Assembly: GCA_947243795.1 (NCBI GenBank)
Contig: OX365931.1
Coordinates: 558,001-622,000 of the forward strand
Origin: Saccharomyces uvarum
Taxonomy: Eukaryota > Ascomycota > Saccharomycetes > Saccharomycetales > Saccharomycetaceae
Length of the DNA: 64,000 nucleotides
Direction: 5' to 3'
The translations under genes were made by a program, and so were the position numbers. Positions 10,161-21,116 of this stretch are shown here, in pieces; the first letter of the stretch is position 1, and each line of letters opens with the position of its first letter. The notes under the pieces were generated by a model. That model had not been told where the DNA came from. It saw nothing but the letters and a program-made list of their open reading frames with translations, and searched no databases.

Positions 10161-13058
10161 TTACCTGCCTTCTTTGGCTAATCTCTTGGCTCTCAATTTT
10201 TCGGCCATGGTCATTTTCTTTGGAGCAGAAGACGAAGCTGGGGTAACTGGGGCAGCTGGGGTAGCTGGGGTGGACCCACCTGCACCTCTACCAGCCAATT
10301 TTTGTTCAATGGCTTCTTCCATCTCTCTTTGCTTCTGAGCCATCAAATCTAACTTAGCTTTATCTGGGGAAACACTAGCCTTTGGTAAGATACTTGGTGT
10401 GCTTGGAGGTTCTCTGTTTCCGGCCCGAGGTACGTATGGAGTTGGTTTCTTAGCAGCGGCAGCTTCCTCCATTTCTCTTTGTTTACGGCCGGCTTCTGCA
10501 AGTTCTTGGGCACGTTTTTCTCTTTCAGCATTGGCAATTTCTTCCTTACGTCTTGCGATAGTCTCTTGGTAACGCTGTTGACGGACTTCTTCGATTCTTG
10601 CTTTCTTAGCAGCTTCTAATTCAGCCTTCTTTTGGTTACGAATTTCGGCTAATTCACTTTCTTTGGTACCTGACAAGCGTTCTTTCAATTTTAAGTAATC
10701 ATCGAAGACCATGGCCAAGTTCTTATGATCAATCATTCTGGCGTCATGCTCACCCTTAGCCGCATCGACAATCTTCTTCTTCATAACCTCATAGTTAGCA
10801 GTGTCCGTTTCTTGTAACGCATCAACTTCTTTTTGCAATAATGGCAATTCCACCATTCTTAAAGCTCTTTCGGTATGGTCCAATTTTCTCATAGCATAGT
10901 CCATACGGTTTTCTAATTCACTCTTGTTCTTAGACACTTCCGCAATAATTACTTGCTTGATAGTGTCAAGATCTAAGCTCTTAGCTTCGTTAGGGTCGAT
11001 GTAAACATGGCCCTTAGCGTTAACTTCAGTAATCATTTTTGTGATTTCTCTTTCCTTGATAATTTCAAATTCACGCTTCTTTCTCTCAATTAAACGACGA
11101 TGAGTTTCTTCTTCCAATTTAGCTTCAATGGCAGCTTTTTCTTCCTGAATACGTTGTTGTCTGACTTCAGCATTTTGTTCGGCATTTATAGCAGCATGTT
11201 CCATGTGTTTTTGTTTTTGCTCTTGAGATCTTTTAGCACGTTCGTCAACAATCTTGGAAATCTTTTCAAGATCGCCCTTGTTCTTTTGAATCAAAGTTTC
11301 ACGAGCAATCTTAACTTTCTCCATATAAGAAGCATTATTGAAGCTGTCAACATCGTGTAAGACGTTGGACAATTCAAGTAACTTGTTGTGAATATATGAA
11401 TTACGAATAATAACGGGATCAGATTCTTCTTCCTTTTCTTCGCCGTCCTCTTTTGGTTCGCCTTCTTCGGCTTCTTGTAGCTCAAGAGCTTCTTCGGTTT
11501 CCTCCTTTTCTTCTTGAGCTTCCAATTCTGAATTATCCTCTTCAATAATTTCCTTAGATTCGAAAATGTCAAATGGATCTTTTGCGAAAATAACTTTGGC
11601 AGACTCGTGGTCGATGGAAATAGAGACGTAATCTTCAATAGCAGCTTGTAATAAAGCCTTTTCAATGTCCCACCCAGACAAGTCTAGTGGAGCTGGTAGA
11701 TTGGCAAGCTCATACAATTCAGATTGAGAGACAGTAGAGAATTTTTGAGAGGCCGCAACAAAGACTCTTCTCATAATGACATCTCTTAATTGCACAATGT
11801 ATTGACTGAAGTAAGGCTTGGTGACTAACTTGGTCAATAAACTTTCCAAATCTTGTTTGATTGTGTCGACATTAAAGTTGGCTTCAACGATGTCGTACAA
11901 TTGCTTCAATTCTTCGTCAACTTTACCGTAAATGGAGTCATCTGCGATAATGGATTCCAGCATTTCCCTTCTAGTTGGCTTAGTTTCTAAGTTCAATAAA
12001 CGGTACATACGTAAATGAGGATCATAACCAATAGATGGAATTTCGTCCAATTGGATAGAAATGGCGGACAAGAAAATTGTGGAAGAATAAGTCTTGAATT
12101 CTTCTTCTGTAGCCCTTGGATTGGTGGAATACAATTTATAAAACTTTTTCCAGGCAGTGGTGTGTAACAGTGGATCACCGGAAACAAAGAAAACCTTGAC
12201 AAGGTTTTCGTAGTAATTAGCCAAAGTTGAAGGTTTAGGTGCACGCTTACATGTCTTCATCAAGTGGAAAACATCTTCAATAGATCTATAAGCTTCGTGC
12301 CACAATTCCAATTTGACAGAAACGTCGACTTGTTGGAAACGTTGATCCAAATAACGTTGCAAAGTATCAGCATCACCCAAGTCAACTAAGTTGTTACCTG
12401 ATTTACTTTGTTGGTAGTTAGCGGCGTCTAAATGCTGACGTAACATTTCAGCTAATCTCTTGAATTCGTTTTTACGTTGATATTTCAAACAGAAATGCAT
12501 GGTCTTCTTGACTACACCAGAATAAGTAATTTCTAACAGAGCGTTGTTTCTCAATAAATCCAAAACAGCACGGTATGATTCCCAAGTGAATCTCAACCAT
12601 GAAGTAATAGCTTCGTCATTGAAACCAGCGACAGATTGATCTTGTTCGTAAACGGAAACTAACAAATTTTCAGGAGTAACACCACCTTCCAAATCGTCAT
12701 CGATTTCTTGTTTTTGAAGTTCATCAGCTCTAGTTTGTTCGGAGGTAATCTTTGTTTCAACTAAATCAATAAATTTACGAGCGACAGCACCGACAGATGC
12801 TAAACCTTCGGGAGAGCCTTGGACTAGTTTTTTGTATTGGTGCAAACCATCCTTAAGCAACTTACCTTTCTTTAGATCAACACCAATTTCCAAAAATTTG
12901 AAAACGACTGGTTCGACAGTAGAGGGAGTGGCCCAACGGATTCTTCTAGCAGTTATGAAGTCGTGTAAAGATTGTAAAGCAGCTTGGGTTTCGCCGACAG
13001 AAATAAGCTCGTCAGCTCTCTTAACAGCATTTTCAGGACGGAATGGAGGAGGAGCCAT
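10161..13058 (-). CDS. RPG1: eIF3 subunit a (Tif32/Rpg1)
   Basis: A 965-residue product from the ATG at 13058 ([18 protein letters not shown]), almost the same length as S. cerevisiae Tif32 (964). The frame stays open further upstream, but that extension is low-complexity and not conserved with what I know. Helical repeats and a PCI domain fill the first ~500 residues. An acidic Glu-rich linker lies near 500-570, a long charged coiled coil ([13 protein letters not shown]..., [15 protein letters not shown]...) from about 580, and a basic tail ([17 protein letters not shown]) at the end. It scaffolds eIF3 on the 40S subunit for mRNA recruitment and scanning. A palindromic Reb1 site lies 147 bp upstream. 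Confidence 0.97.
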   Translation of the reverse strand: MAPPPFRPENAVKRADELISVGETQAALQSLHDFITARRIRWATPSTVEPVVFKFLEIGVDLKKGKLLKDGLHQYKKLVQGSPEGLASVGAVARKFIDLVETKITSEQTRADELQKQEIDDDLEGGVTPENLLVSVYEQDQSVAGFNDEAITSWLRFTWESYRAVLDLLRNNALLEITYSGVVKKTMHFCLKYQRKNEFKRLAEMLRQHLDAANYQQSKSGNNLVDLGDADTLQRYLDQRFQQVDVSVKLELWHEAYRSIEDVFHLMKTCKRAPKPSTLANYYENLVKVFFVSGDPLLHTTAWKKFYKLYSTNPRATEEEFKTYSSTIFLSAISIQLDEIPSIGYDPHLRMYRLLNLETKPTRREMLESIIADDSIYGKVDEELKQLYDIVEANFNVDTIKQDLESLLTKLVTKPYFSQYIVQLRDVIMRRVFVAASQKFSTVSQSELYELANLPAPLDLSGWDIEKALLQAAIEDYVSISIDHESAKVIFAKDPFDIFESKEIIEEDNSELEAQEEKEETEEALELQEAEEGEPKEDGEEKEEESDPVIIRNSYIHNKLLELSNVLHDVDSFNNASYMEKVKIARETLIQKNKGDLEKISKIVDERAKRSQEQKQKHMEHAAINAEQNAEVRQQRIQEEKAAIEAKLEEETHRRLIERKKREFEIIKEREITKMITEVNAKGHVYIDPNEAKSLDLDTIKQVIIAEVSKNKSELENRMDYAMRKLDHTERALRMVELPLLQKEVDALQETDTANYEVMKKKIVDAAKGEHDARMIDHKNLAMVFDDYLKLKERLSGTKESELAEIRNQKKAELEAAKKARIEEVRQQRYQETIARRKEEIANAEREKRAQELAEAGRKQREMEEAAAAKKPTPYVPRAGNREPPSTPSILPKASVSPDKAKLDLMAQKQREMEEAIEQKLAGRGAGGSTPATPAAPVTPASSSAPKKMTMAEKLRAKRLAKEGR

Positions 13059-13396
13059 CTTGATATATCTGGAGCGTTTGTTTCGTTTCTTCAAGAAGTC
13101 TCTTGTTAACTGCGTATCTATTTTCTTTTCATTTGGAAATTGAAAAATTTTTTCACTTCTATCAAAAACGCCTTCAGTTAAGCGCTTGAAAAAAAATAGA
13201 TCGTTTACCCGGTAAATAAGGTACAGTGAATAGAGTACAATAGCGTGAATTGAGGGAAACATCGCAGTCATTTTGGTAATTTTATATGATTTATCATTGA
13301 AATATATAAGATAAAAAGGAAATCTTACTCATCATAAGTTGCTTGAACAAAGGGAAGTAATGGAAATATATTGTGTACATACGAAACGTGAGACAA
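13059..13396. other. SEC18-TIF32 spacer (TIF32 promoter)
   Basis: The two genes are tandem on the minus strand, so this 338-bp stretch is the SEC18 3' region and the TIF32 promoter. It holds the palindromic Reb1 site and little else. Confidence 0.5.
13205..13215. promoter_or_regulatory. Reb1 site, palindromic TTACCCGGTAA
   Basis: The Reb1 core TTACCCG on one strand overlaps the same core on the other. It sits about 150 bp upstream of the TIF32 ATG in the TIF32/SEC18 spacer, a usual position for this general regulatory factor. Confidence 0.7.
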
Positions 13397-15673
13397 TCAC
13401 GCAGATTGGGCCATCAATTCAACAATCTCATTAACAGGATCTTCATCATGCCTTGCAGTTTCAATATTTGTTAAGGTCTTCTTGATACCAACATTGAAGT
13501 TAGGACAACTGCGCGACAATTCGTTAATTACTTTAACCCTACCAGCATCATCGAGAAATTTGGATTCTATCATAACATTGTTCAATTCATCTAGGTTCGT
13601 CATATTTGGAACTGCTATTTCGTTATCAAAGCAGCTCAGGATATCCATTTGTTGAAGAACTGAATAAGTTGAGGTAGTTGTCATAATTAGCAAACGGCCA
13701 TCTTGAGGGGGTTTCCGCTTCAGTGCGACCTTCAGCATTTGTAAAATATTATTTGAAAATCTTGGACCAATTGGCACCCAATCAACCAGAGTCTCTAATG
13801 AATCAATAACAAGAATGTTTAGTGGAGATTTATATGCGTCTCTGAAGGTGTTGTCGATATAAGCAATTTTGGCACTTTCTGACATACCTGATAACTCATT
13901 AGGTGATATTAATCTGATAAATGGGAATCCGGATTTCAAAGCAATCTCAGCGGCCAATGCTGTCTTACCAGATCCCGCAGGGCCATGTATTAATAGAGAA
14001 ACTAATCTAGATTTCTCACTTTCGCGAACTTGACGAACGTAACGAGCCCCGTTCTTTAAAATTGAGTTAACTCTTTCGGAGTAAAGCATCATCCCACCTT
14101 CTACACATGTTTTTAAATCTTCTTCACTGATACCAAAAGCAGGTGTGACATCATTGAGAGCATTTAAAAAGTCTTCTCTTGTTACTTTAAGCTTTGCTAT
14201 ATCCTTGGTGTTGAGTTTCGTTGCTCCTTTCCCAATGTTAACGGTTTTGTTGATGGCAAAGGAACTTGCACTTTTCACTAAACCTTCAATTTCAGCACCG
14301 GAAAAATTGTTAGTTAAAGCTGCTAACTCAGCTAAGTTAACATCGTCGCTCATCATATTATTTTCTCTCATTTTCTTCGTCTGAATGTCAAAAATCTGCA
14401 GTCTACCTTTTTCGTCCGGTAAATGAATTTCAACCTGAACTTCGAATCTACCTGGACGTAAAAGAGCAATATCGATCAAATCTTTACGATTGGTCATACC
14501 GATGACCAAAATATTATTCAGTTGATCAACACCATCCATTTTAGCCAGTAGTTGATTAACCACATTGTCACCTACACCAGTACCATCACCTCTTGAACCT
14601 CTCTGCTTGAAAACAGAATCCAGTTCATCAAAAATGATGATATGTAAGGAAGATTCATCACCCTTGGCTTTGTATTCTGCTTCTGCGTCTTTGAATAAAT
14701 TACGGATGTTTTCTTCTGAGGAACCAACATACTTACTTAAAACTTCAGGACCATTAACGATCTTTGGCTCTTTGGCGTTCAGCATTGTACCTATTTTCCT
14801 TGCGATTAATGTTTTACCAGTACCTGGAGGACCGTACAATAGTAAACCTTTAACGTGAGAGATACCCAGTTTTTCAATAACTGAAGGTGGAAAAATTCTA
14901 CTCGCAAAAGCTCTCCTAAAAATTTTGGTGAATTCTTTATCTAAACCACCAACACCTAAGTCTTCAAACTTGAAATCTGGTCTGATAACAGCATTTGACC
15001 TTGGTCTTAATGAGTTCGATGATTTCAAATTAACCAGTCCATCTCTTCCTTTGAAAAAATTGATTTGCGTTTGTTTTGTCAGGATTCCCTTAGTCTCTAT
15101 CCCTGTTGCAACAGCAGTTGTTGGTTCAATATCTCCTAAATCGATTGCTTGGACATTTCTAATCTTCAAATCAAAGAAATGGCCCTGGAATTCCATAATA
15201 AGGTACTGAGTTGGAGAGAATATTTGAGATTCATAACAGCGGACGAATTGTTTGGCTAACTCATCTTGATCGAAGACCGTGTTGACCGCCTTTCCTCTAG
15301 CTCTAAATGAAATATCTATGTCTATTGAACCAAGATACGATTGTTTGCTGGAATACTTGAACAAATCAAACGCCTTTGCTTGAACTTCTTGGTTTAGAGA
15401 CCAACCACCCCAAGTACGCTGATTACCGTTGAATCCTATGGTTCCTGCTGGAACATCGTTGGAGTGCCTGGTCGTGAAAACAAACAAATTGTCAATGATG
15501 ACGTAGATATTATTAGGAAAATCATTAGGCGAAACAGCAGCGACGTTGGCCAGTGCATAGGAGTTATTAGGGCAATTTGACACTTGTAAATGGCGTGGAC
15601 GGGTATCTACGTTTGTCATGTCTGGTGGGGCGTGAGTTGCAGCTGCTTTTCCAAAACCTGGTATCTTGAACAT
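13397..15673 (-). CDS. SEC18: NSF ATPase Sec18
   Basis: A 758-residue protein from the ATG at 15673 (MFKIPGFGKAAA), equal to S. cerevisiae Sec18. The N domain (about 1-210) binds Sec17/alpha-SNAP. D1 has Walker A GPPGTGKT (near residue 280) and Walker B IIIFDELD. A second-region-of-homology arginine motif lies in LLRPGRFEVQVE. D2 has GPAGSGKT (near 555) and the less canonical ILVIDSLE, as in NSF, where D2 mainly drives hexamer formation. The enzyme disassembles cis-SNARE complexes after every membrane-fusion step. Sequence conservation with S. cerevisiae is very high in D1/D2 and lower in the N domain. Confidence 0.98.
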   Translation of the reverse strand: MFKIPGFGKAAATHAPPDMTNVDTRPRHLQVSNCPNNSYALANVAAVSPNDFPNNIYVIIDNLFVFTTRHSNDVPAGTIGFNGNQRTWGGWSLNQEVQAKAFDLFKYSSKQSYLGSIDIDISFRARGKAVNTVFDQDELAKQFVRCYESQIFSPTQYLIMEFQGHFFDLKIRNVQAIDLGDIEPTTAVATGIETKGILTKQTQINFFKGRDGLVNLKSSNSLRPRSNAVIRPDFKFEDLGVGGLDKEFTKIFRRAFASRIFPPSVIEKLGISHVKGLLLYGPPGTGKTLIARKIGTMLNAKEPKIVNGPEVLSKYVGSSEENIRNLFKDAEAEYKAKGDESSLHIIIFDELDSVFKQRGSRGDGTGVGDNVVNQLLAKMDGVDQLNNILVIGMTNRKDLIDIALLRPGRFEVQVEIHLPDEKGRLQIFDIQTKKMRENNMMSDDVNLAELAALTNNFSGAEIEGLVKSASSFAINKTVNIGKGATKLNTKDIAKLKVTREDFLNALNDVTPAFGISEEDLKTCVEGGMMLYSERVNSILKNGARYVRQVRESEKSRLVSLLIHGPAGSGKTALAAEIALKSGFPFIRLISPNELSGMSESAKIAYIDNTFRDAYKSPLNILVIDSLETLVDWVPIGPRFSNNILQMLKVALKRKPPQDGRLLIMTTTSTYSVLQQMDILSCFDNEIAVPNMTNLDELNNVMIESKFLDDAGRVKVINELSRSCPNFNVGIKKTLTNIETARHDEDPVNEIVELMAQSA

Positions 15674-16044
15674 ATCCAATTAATAGACGTTGAATATACG
15701 GCCTTGGTTGCAAAGTTGTTCTTTTCTTCTGAAGATTACCTACCGCAGTAATTAGAGACTACAAATAAGCCAATTCCTTGAACCTCGAAATCCAAAATTC
15801 CCGACGTATATTGTGATGCCGAAATGGTCACATATTAAGTATTTTTAGTGACGTTGGTTAAATGAAAAGAGATAAAATACCAAGCAAGATTCTAGAAAGA
15901 AAAGATTGCAGCCACCCTTTTGTACTCTAAGCCATTACGCACAACGTAGCTAATATCGCATGCCAACCAAAGTTAAATAATACAACGTTCGTAAGCTAAG
16001 ATATATAATTACAGGTTTAGTGTCCAACTATTTAGTATGCTCAT
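15674..16044. other. SPT7-SEC18 spacer (SEC18 promoter)
   Basis: 371 bp between tandem minus-strand genes. No RNA gene or repeat is recognised. Confidence 0.5.
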
Positions 16045-19000
16045 TTACTGATTTAAACGGGGAAGGCTCAAACTAAAGGAACTATTGCTACCCACGTTTG
16101 AATCATTAAAGGGGTCATCCATGTTCAAAGAATCTAGTGGTTGAGGTGTTTCCAAAAATAGGGAAGAACCCATTTCATTTTCTGTATGCACTGTAGAGCG
16201 TATAGTTGTATTTGAATCACCTTTTTCGCTCTTCTGGGGGCCCTCTTCTGGAAGTATGAAGGCACTTGCAATTGGTTTCTTCTTGTACGCAGTACTTATT
16301 TTACCAGTAGGGGGTAACCTCGCTTTTGATGCGGATTTCTTTGAAATAAATTGATCTTCTTCTAAGAGAGCAAAGGAACTGTCCTCAGTCGAAGTAGGTA
16401 GAATCCTATCGTTTGTTGCTGAGGACTTGCTCTGTTTCGCTATATATGCTTTGGAGCGCTCATAATCTTTCCTTAGCAGAGGAAGCAAGGTGTTCCAGAA
16501 CGAACCCGCATCAAGCAGACCTTTTGTAATCTTGCTATACATGATGCTATCAGATTCTTCCGGTTGGATTTTCTTATCCTGCACTTTAGTTTCCCCATCG
16601 ACAGTTTGGAATTGGGTCGTCAGCAGTTGTAATGGAACAGAGGAACTCAAAACGCCAAACTCCTTCTCTAGACCAAGTTCTTTGAAACCAAAAAAATCTT
16701 CTCCAGTTAATTCACTTGCAAAATCACCAGTAAAGAAACTTTGGCTCTCGTCTTCAAAATTTCTCTCGGATAGTTCTTGTAGAGTCGGTCTTAGTAAGGC
16801 CCTTAAAAAGTTCTCTAGCTTGTGCTTGATGTCTTGAAGTTTCTTGGTCTTTTTGCCAAACTCAGATTCAACATAGGAATACAAGTCATCCGGTCTATTG
16901 ATACCATTCTCTAATAATGTCGTTTGTAACATTTCTACATTTGTACCTCTGTTTAAAGAATTGGTTTCATGATGTAGTTTTAAGGTCTTGATTAAATTGG
17001 ATAAGTAATCCCCTGCAACTTCGGTAAGCATATTTATTGCGGAAGAATGAGCAGTTTCAAATCCATTTGCCATGGCTACCTTAGATATGTTCTTATGCAT
17101 GAATTTCCATATTAGTTCCCTGTTGTTCCTGTAGTCATGAGTCGGAAGTTGAGATACTGGGTCAATGTCAAGTGAATCATCAATAACGGTGTAGTTATAA
17201 ATGTGGCTGTTAAGAAAGGCGTTAGGGTTGTTTCTAGAGCTTTGAGCTGATAATGGACTTTGTAGCATTCTGATCAATGATATCTTGTGACAAATGTGTC
17301 TAATCTGTTGGACAAGTGTGATGTTTTGGTTCATCTGAGGTGTAAGACCCAAATCCTTATTAGCTAAAAACAGACTTTGCCTGGTCATCCCGTTTTGAAG
17401 CATGCGTTCTACAGAAATATCTTCCATTTTGTCAAGAGTCTTCGTATTCACTCCTGTATACAATATGTCAGGAATAGCGTTGCTGATGTCATACTCTTGT
17501 AGAAATCTGGTGTCGTCCAATTCAATATCATTGGGTTGTTTTTCAAAACCCTCATTCCCGTTTAAGGGATGATCATTATGAAATTGTAGTTGGTCGTCGT
17601 CCTCCTGCTTCAATACTGTCCCGAAACCATTTTTCATGATTGAATCTTGTTCCATTTTTTGACGATATGATTCCAGAGCTTTCTGCTCCTTATATTCCGA
17701 GAACAGCTGATCAAACATTTTCATTCTTTGTGGGTTTTTTAAATATGCTTCTGAATCGATATTAAGCTTCCCGTTTTTGAAATAATTCGCTCTTTTCAAG
17801 CAGATTTCAGCACGAACTTTGGCGGTCACAGTTTTCCAAACAGAAATCTCCAAGTCGTCCTTATCATCGTCCTTTTCAAGTAAATAGGATTGAGATTCGG
17901 CCATATCCTCCTCCTCATCATCCTCTTCCTCTTCTTCTTCTTCTTCCTCTTCTTCTCCTTCATTTTCTTTTCCTTTTTCTATATCACTTTCTTCTCCTAC
18001 TTCATTTTTCTCATCCACTTTACTTTGTGGCTCGTCCTCTGTGTCCTTTTTGGTAACCTCCCCATCTCGTTCGTCTTCGTCCTCTTTTTTGCATTCCTCA
18101 GCTTTTTTACTTTCTTCAGCTTTTTTACTTTCTTCGACACTTTGATGTTCGTCATATTTCTCATCTTCCTTGAATTCATTCTTTCCGCCAGTTTCACTAA
18201 AAGTTACATTGGGTGAAGTAGTTTGGTCTTCTTCCTTTTCTTCATTTGGAGAAGCCAGTTCATTTTCTCCTCCCTCAAGAAGCGTTGAAGTTGCTTTGTC
18301 CGTATCAGTTGAAGTTTCCTTCTCAATAGTTTTAGAGGTACCCCTTTTGGACCCTTTGTCATTCTCCTTTGCTAACATATGAGCGCCCATATTCAGTCCT
18401 TTTCTCCCAGAACCAGCAACTTCTTCCTCTTCATCCACTTCATAGTCTTTATCCTTTTCCATGTCTTCGATTTCTTTCTCTAGGTCAGCTCTGTTACGGA
18501 TTGTGATATTTGGAATCATAGGGACCAATTGAAGAGATTTCTTTTGCATAGCAATAGCATGTCCCCTCAAAAAGTGTGAAGGGTCCGAATTATAGGTTAG
18601 GCAATTTTTCCATATTAACATAACATCGTCAACAAATGCTTGTTTGGAGTCATACTGAAAGCTTTTCAATTTTTTCAAAACTGTATTGAGATCCATGGAT
18701 TTTTTTATAATCTGATGATAATTAGGGGCTTCCCTTTTGCTTACTTTATTTAAAAATGGAGTTGAATGCTCAGTGAAGTTTCTTAGCTCTAATACAACCT
18801 TTTCACAAGCTTCATATAATTCTTCTTGGCCAATTCTTTCATCTGATGTCCATTTCGATCGATTTTTTCTAACATCCATAATCAGGTGTTTCAATTCGTA
18901 ATCTGATATACCTAAGCGAGCCTTGTTTTCTTGAACTGAAGACAGAAGGTGCTTTAATGATAAATTCTCGATGCCTAGATTGACTGTTAAATCTAACTTA

Positions 19001-20190
19001 TTCTGTTTGGGACGTTTATTCCCAGCGTCACTAAATGTCTCACCTTCAATTGCTGACAGTATATGGTTCGTTTCTGGCTCGTTGTCTATATTTTCGTTGT
19101 TTACTTCATCGGAAGCTATTTCTAGATCGCTTCGACCTCTTTTTCTCTTTCCTTTCTCTATCATTTTATCACTTTCCTCTAGCCTTAAGCGCTTTATCAT
19201 GGTTTCTTTATCGTATTCAAGACTGTGGTAAATTTTGTTCCAGTTTCCCATAATCCCTTCAACGTTATTAGTTTTCAATTTTGATAAGGTTTCCTTTGAT
19301 ATAGAAATGTTTAATACTAAGCGTCGTTCATCATCAATTTCGATATTAGAAGATGGAACACCATTGGCATTTTCTATAAAATCGTCTTTCTTTTCAAATG
19401 TGGTGTCCTCTTCATAATTATCATCTTCATCGTCATAATCTTCATCTTCGGTAAACTTAGGCATATTTTCCTGGTTCTGCGGTGCTTCCGTTTTATCATC
19501 TTTCTCTTCCTCCTCCTCTTCCTCTTCAACATCTAGCAGGGCGTATTCCATTTCATCGCTATCGTCAAATTCGTTATGGTCACTATACATATAATCTATA
19601 GCACATTGCCATAAGACATACCTGATTTTCAAAGATAGATTTCCGATGAACTTTGGACCACTTATTTGCTGTCTCAAGTCTTCTAAATCCAACTTAAATA
19701 AGTCTTCTTCGACATCATCACCCCCATCATTATTAACATTATCTTCATCATTTGTGTTGGATTCAGGGCCCTTATCTTCACATTGATTTTCATTACTACT
19801 ATTACTATTATTATTATTGTTGTTGTTATTATTAATATTATTATTATTATCATTATTATTGTAATCTTCTGTAATTTTCTCTACTGTTTCCGACGATACA
19901 TCATCAGGTTGAGCATCGTCAGTGGAGGGTATTATACTACCCTGTTCCTTTTCCTGAGTCGATGGGAACGATTTTTCGACGTTTAACGTTATGTTTCCCT
20001 TCATGAAATAATCCCATGCTTTGAGTTTGTCTTCTTCACTTGGAATTGACAGTAAATATCCGAGAACAACCAATTGTTGGGCAGTCAAATAGAGATCAAA
20101 AATGTTTCTTTTAAAAAGTTTTTCGGTCAATTTCAGTAAAGGTTTGGCATTTGTCCTTTGGTAGTTTGTTATTGGTATTTTTTCAGTCAT
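16045..20190 (-). CDS. SPT7: SAGA core subunit Spt7
   Basis: A 1381-residue protein, about 50 longer than S. cerevisiae Spt7 (1332). A bromodomain lies around residues 460-560, with the NYHQIIKKSMDLNTVLKKL helix and the acetyl-lysine Asn in CLTYNSD. A histone-fold region lies near 1010-1085 (AHSSAINMLTEVAGDYLSNL), which pairs with Ada1 in SAGA. Long low-complexity runs of Asn/Asp (residues ~108-135) and Glu/Asp (~190-250 and ~745-765) account for the extra length. In yeast the C-terminal end is cleaved to make SLIK/SALSA. The start at 20190 (MTEKIPITNYQ) is the conserved one. Confidence 0.97.
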   Translation of the reverse strand: MTEKIPITNYQRTNAKPLLKLTEKLFKRNIFDLYLTAQQLVVLGYLLSIPSEEDKLKAWDYFMKGNITLNVEKSFPSTQEKEQGSIIPSTDDAQPDDVSSETVEKITEDYNNNDNNNNINNNNNNNNNSNSSNENQCEDKGPESNTNDEDNVNNDGGDDVEEDLFKLDLEDLRQQISGPKFIGNLSLKIRYVLWQCAIDYMYSDHNEFDDSDEMEYALLDVEEEEEEEEKDDKTEAPQNQENMPKFTEDEDYDDEDDNYEEDTTFEKKDDFIENANGVPSSNIEIDDERRLVLNISISKETLSKLKTNNVEGIMGNWNKIYHSLEYDKETMIKRLRLEESDKMIEKGKRKRGRSDLEIASDEVNNENIDNEPETNHILSAIEGETFSDAGNKRPKQNKLDLTVNLGIENLSLKHLLSSVQENKARLGISDYELKHLIMDVRKNRSKWTSDERIGQEELYEACEKVVLELRNFTEHSTPFLNKVSKREAPNYHQIIKKSMDLNTVLKKLKSFQYDSKQAFVDDVMLIWKNCLTYNSDPSHFLRGHAIAMQKKSLQLVPMIPNITIRNRADLEKEIEDMEKDKDYEVDEEEEVAGSGRKGLNMGAHMLAKENDKGSKRGTSKTIEKETSTDTDKATSTLLEGGENELASPNEEKEEDQTTSPNVTFSETGGKNEFKEDEKYDEHQSVEESKKAEESKKAEECKKEDEDERDGEVTKKDTEDEPQSKVDEKNEVGEESDIEKGKENEGEEEEEEEEEEEDDEEEDMAESQSYLLEKDDDKDDLEISVWKTVTAKVRAEICLKRANYFKNGKLNIDSEAYLKNPQRMKMFDQLFSEYKEQKALESYRQKMEQDSIMKNGFGTVLKQEDDDQLQFHNDHPLNGNEGFEKQPNDIELDDTRFLQEYDISNAIPDILYTGVNTKTLDKMEDISVERMLQNGMTRQSLFLANKDLGLTPQMNQNITLVQQIRHICHKISLIRMLQSPLSAQSSRNNPNAFLNSHIYNYTVIDDSLDIDPVSQLPTHDYRNNRELIWKFMHKNISKVAMANGFETAHSSAINMLTEVAGDYLSNLIKTLKLHHETNSLNRGTNVEMLQTTLLENGINRPDDLYSYVESEFGKKTKKLQDIKHKLENFLRALLRPTLQELSERNFEDESQSFFTGDFASELTGEDFFGFKELGLEKEFGVLSSSVPLQLLTTQFQTVDGETKVQDKKIQPEESDSIMYSKITKGLLDAGSFWNTLLPLLRKDYERSKAYIAKQSKSSATNDRILPTSTEDSSFALLEEDQFISKKSASKARLPPTGKISTAYKKKPIASAFILPEEGPQKSEKGDSNTTIRSTVHTENEMGSSLFLETPQPLDSLNMDDPFNDSNVGSNSSFSLSLPRLNQ

Positions 20191-20416
20191 CTTTCCGGTT
20201 TAACTTTTTATAATGTTACAGCTTGAAGACCAACCAACAACTGTTCTTAAATCCGAGTAAAAAAAAAAGGAAATGTCCCTATTGTTTGATAATCAACTAA
20301 GCGAGATATCTTGTGGGCTTTCAATCCCTTTTCTTTTCCTTGCATATTCATCGATAAGTCAAAATCCCACAACCTTATACTTACTTTTCAATATTCGGAT
20401 CTAAAATTTCAGCGTG

Positions 20417-20424
20417 TTACCCGG
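20417..20424 (+). promoter_or_regulatory. Reb1 site TTACCCGG upstream of SPT7
   Basis: Exact Reb1 core with the favoured extra G, 227 bp before the SPT7 ATG. Confidence 0.55.
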
Positions 20425-20455
20425 CTTAATCGATCTGTCATGGGCAACTTCGTAG

Positions 20456-20611
20456 TTACTTAATCGAAGAGTTAGTTCCACTAAGTCTATTGAAAGCAGC
20501 ACAGGCTTGCTGAAACTTGACTACTTGCCCAAATTTACCACCAATGTGAGCAATTTTGTTAATCGTTGACTTCCAGAATAGTGTTCCTGGGTAGCATCTA
20601 GTTCCAAACAT
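20456..20611 (-). CDS. Candidate small ORF, 51 residues, unknown
   Basis: ATG at 20611, stop at 20456. The product starts MFGTRCYPGTLFWKSTINK and continues with a Gly/Lys-rich middle and an Ala/Cys-containing helix. The codons look like ordinary yeast codons (GGT GGT AAA, GCT GCT TTC). The frame stays open upstream until a solo delta LTR at 20682, so an older, longer 5' end may have been interrupted or never existed. I recognise no family. Removing the LTR leaves an SPT7-to-tRNA distance close to that of S. cerevisiae as I remember it, so this sequence is probably ancestral. It could equally be chance. Confidence 0.25.
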   Translation of the reverse strand: MFGTRCYPGTLFWKSTINKIAHIGGKFGQVVKFQQACAAFNRLSGTNSSIK

Positions 20612-20681
20612 CTTGGCAGTGATTGGGCTCTTCGCAAAGAAGTGGTTGCTGTGGTACAGTTGAAGTTTTAGATACTGCTTC

Positions 20682-21011
20682 TGTTGGAACAAGATTCAAC
20701 TATCATCCATCTACTACTATTATATACGGTGATAAAAGATGACATAAGTTACAAGACCAGTAAATTAAGATTCAAACTGTCATCGAAATTAATGGAAGCT
20801 GAAGCGCAAGGATTGATATTGTAATAGAGTCAATGAATGATAACATATAAAAAGAGGAACAGAATCATTTATAATATTATGCAAAATTGCAGATTCCTTT
20901 TTGTGGATTCCTAAATCCATGAGGAGAATATCTAGTATAATCTATATACGCAATATTATAACATTAAGAAACAATGGAATCCCAAAGATCATCATACAAC
21001 TTTAATGGTCA
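20682..21011 (+). mobile_element. Solo delta LTR (Ty1/Ty2-type Pseudoviridae retrotransposon)
   Basis: It starts TGTTGGAACA and matches the delta LTR along its length: an ATACGGTG stretch, GGAAGCTGAAGCGCAAGGATTG, CAATGAATGATAACATATAAAA, and near the 3' end ACAATGGAATCCCAA, where Ty1/Ty2 gag begins within the LTR. Length is about 330 bp; the 3' edge is set at a CA dinucleotide and is approximate. No matching 5-bp flanks are evident. It lies about 105 bp upstream of a tRNA gene, the usual Ty1-group target zone. A broken relic of moderate age: clearly recognisable but diverged from the S. cerevisiae delta. Confidence 0.85.
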
Positions 21012-21116
21012 ATATCTTCTCTATCATTTGGAAATAATTGGCCGTATTATATTAGGAACCACAGCATGTCTTCCTTGTTCATTGAAAGTTTTATATTACT
21101 TTCTCAACAAATAATA

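Noticed and set aside
13059-13271. N-terminal extension of TIF32 to 13271
   Set aside because: The conserved eIF3a start is [10 protein letters not shown] at 13058; the upstream frame is hydrophobic/low complexity and contains the Reb1 promoter site.
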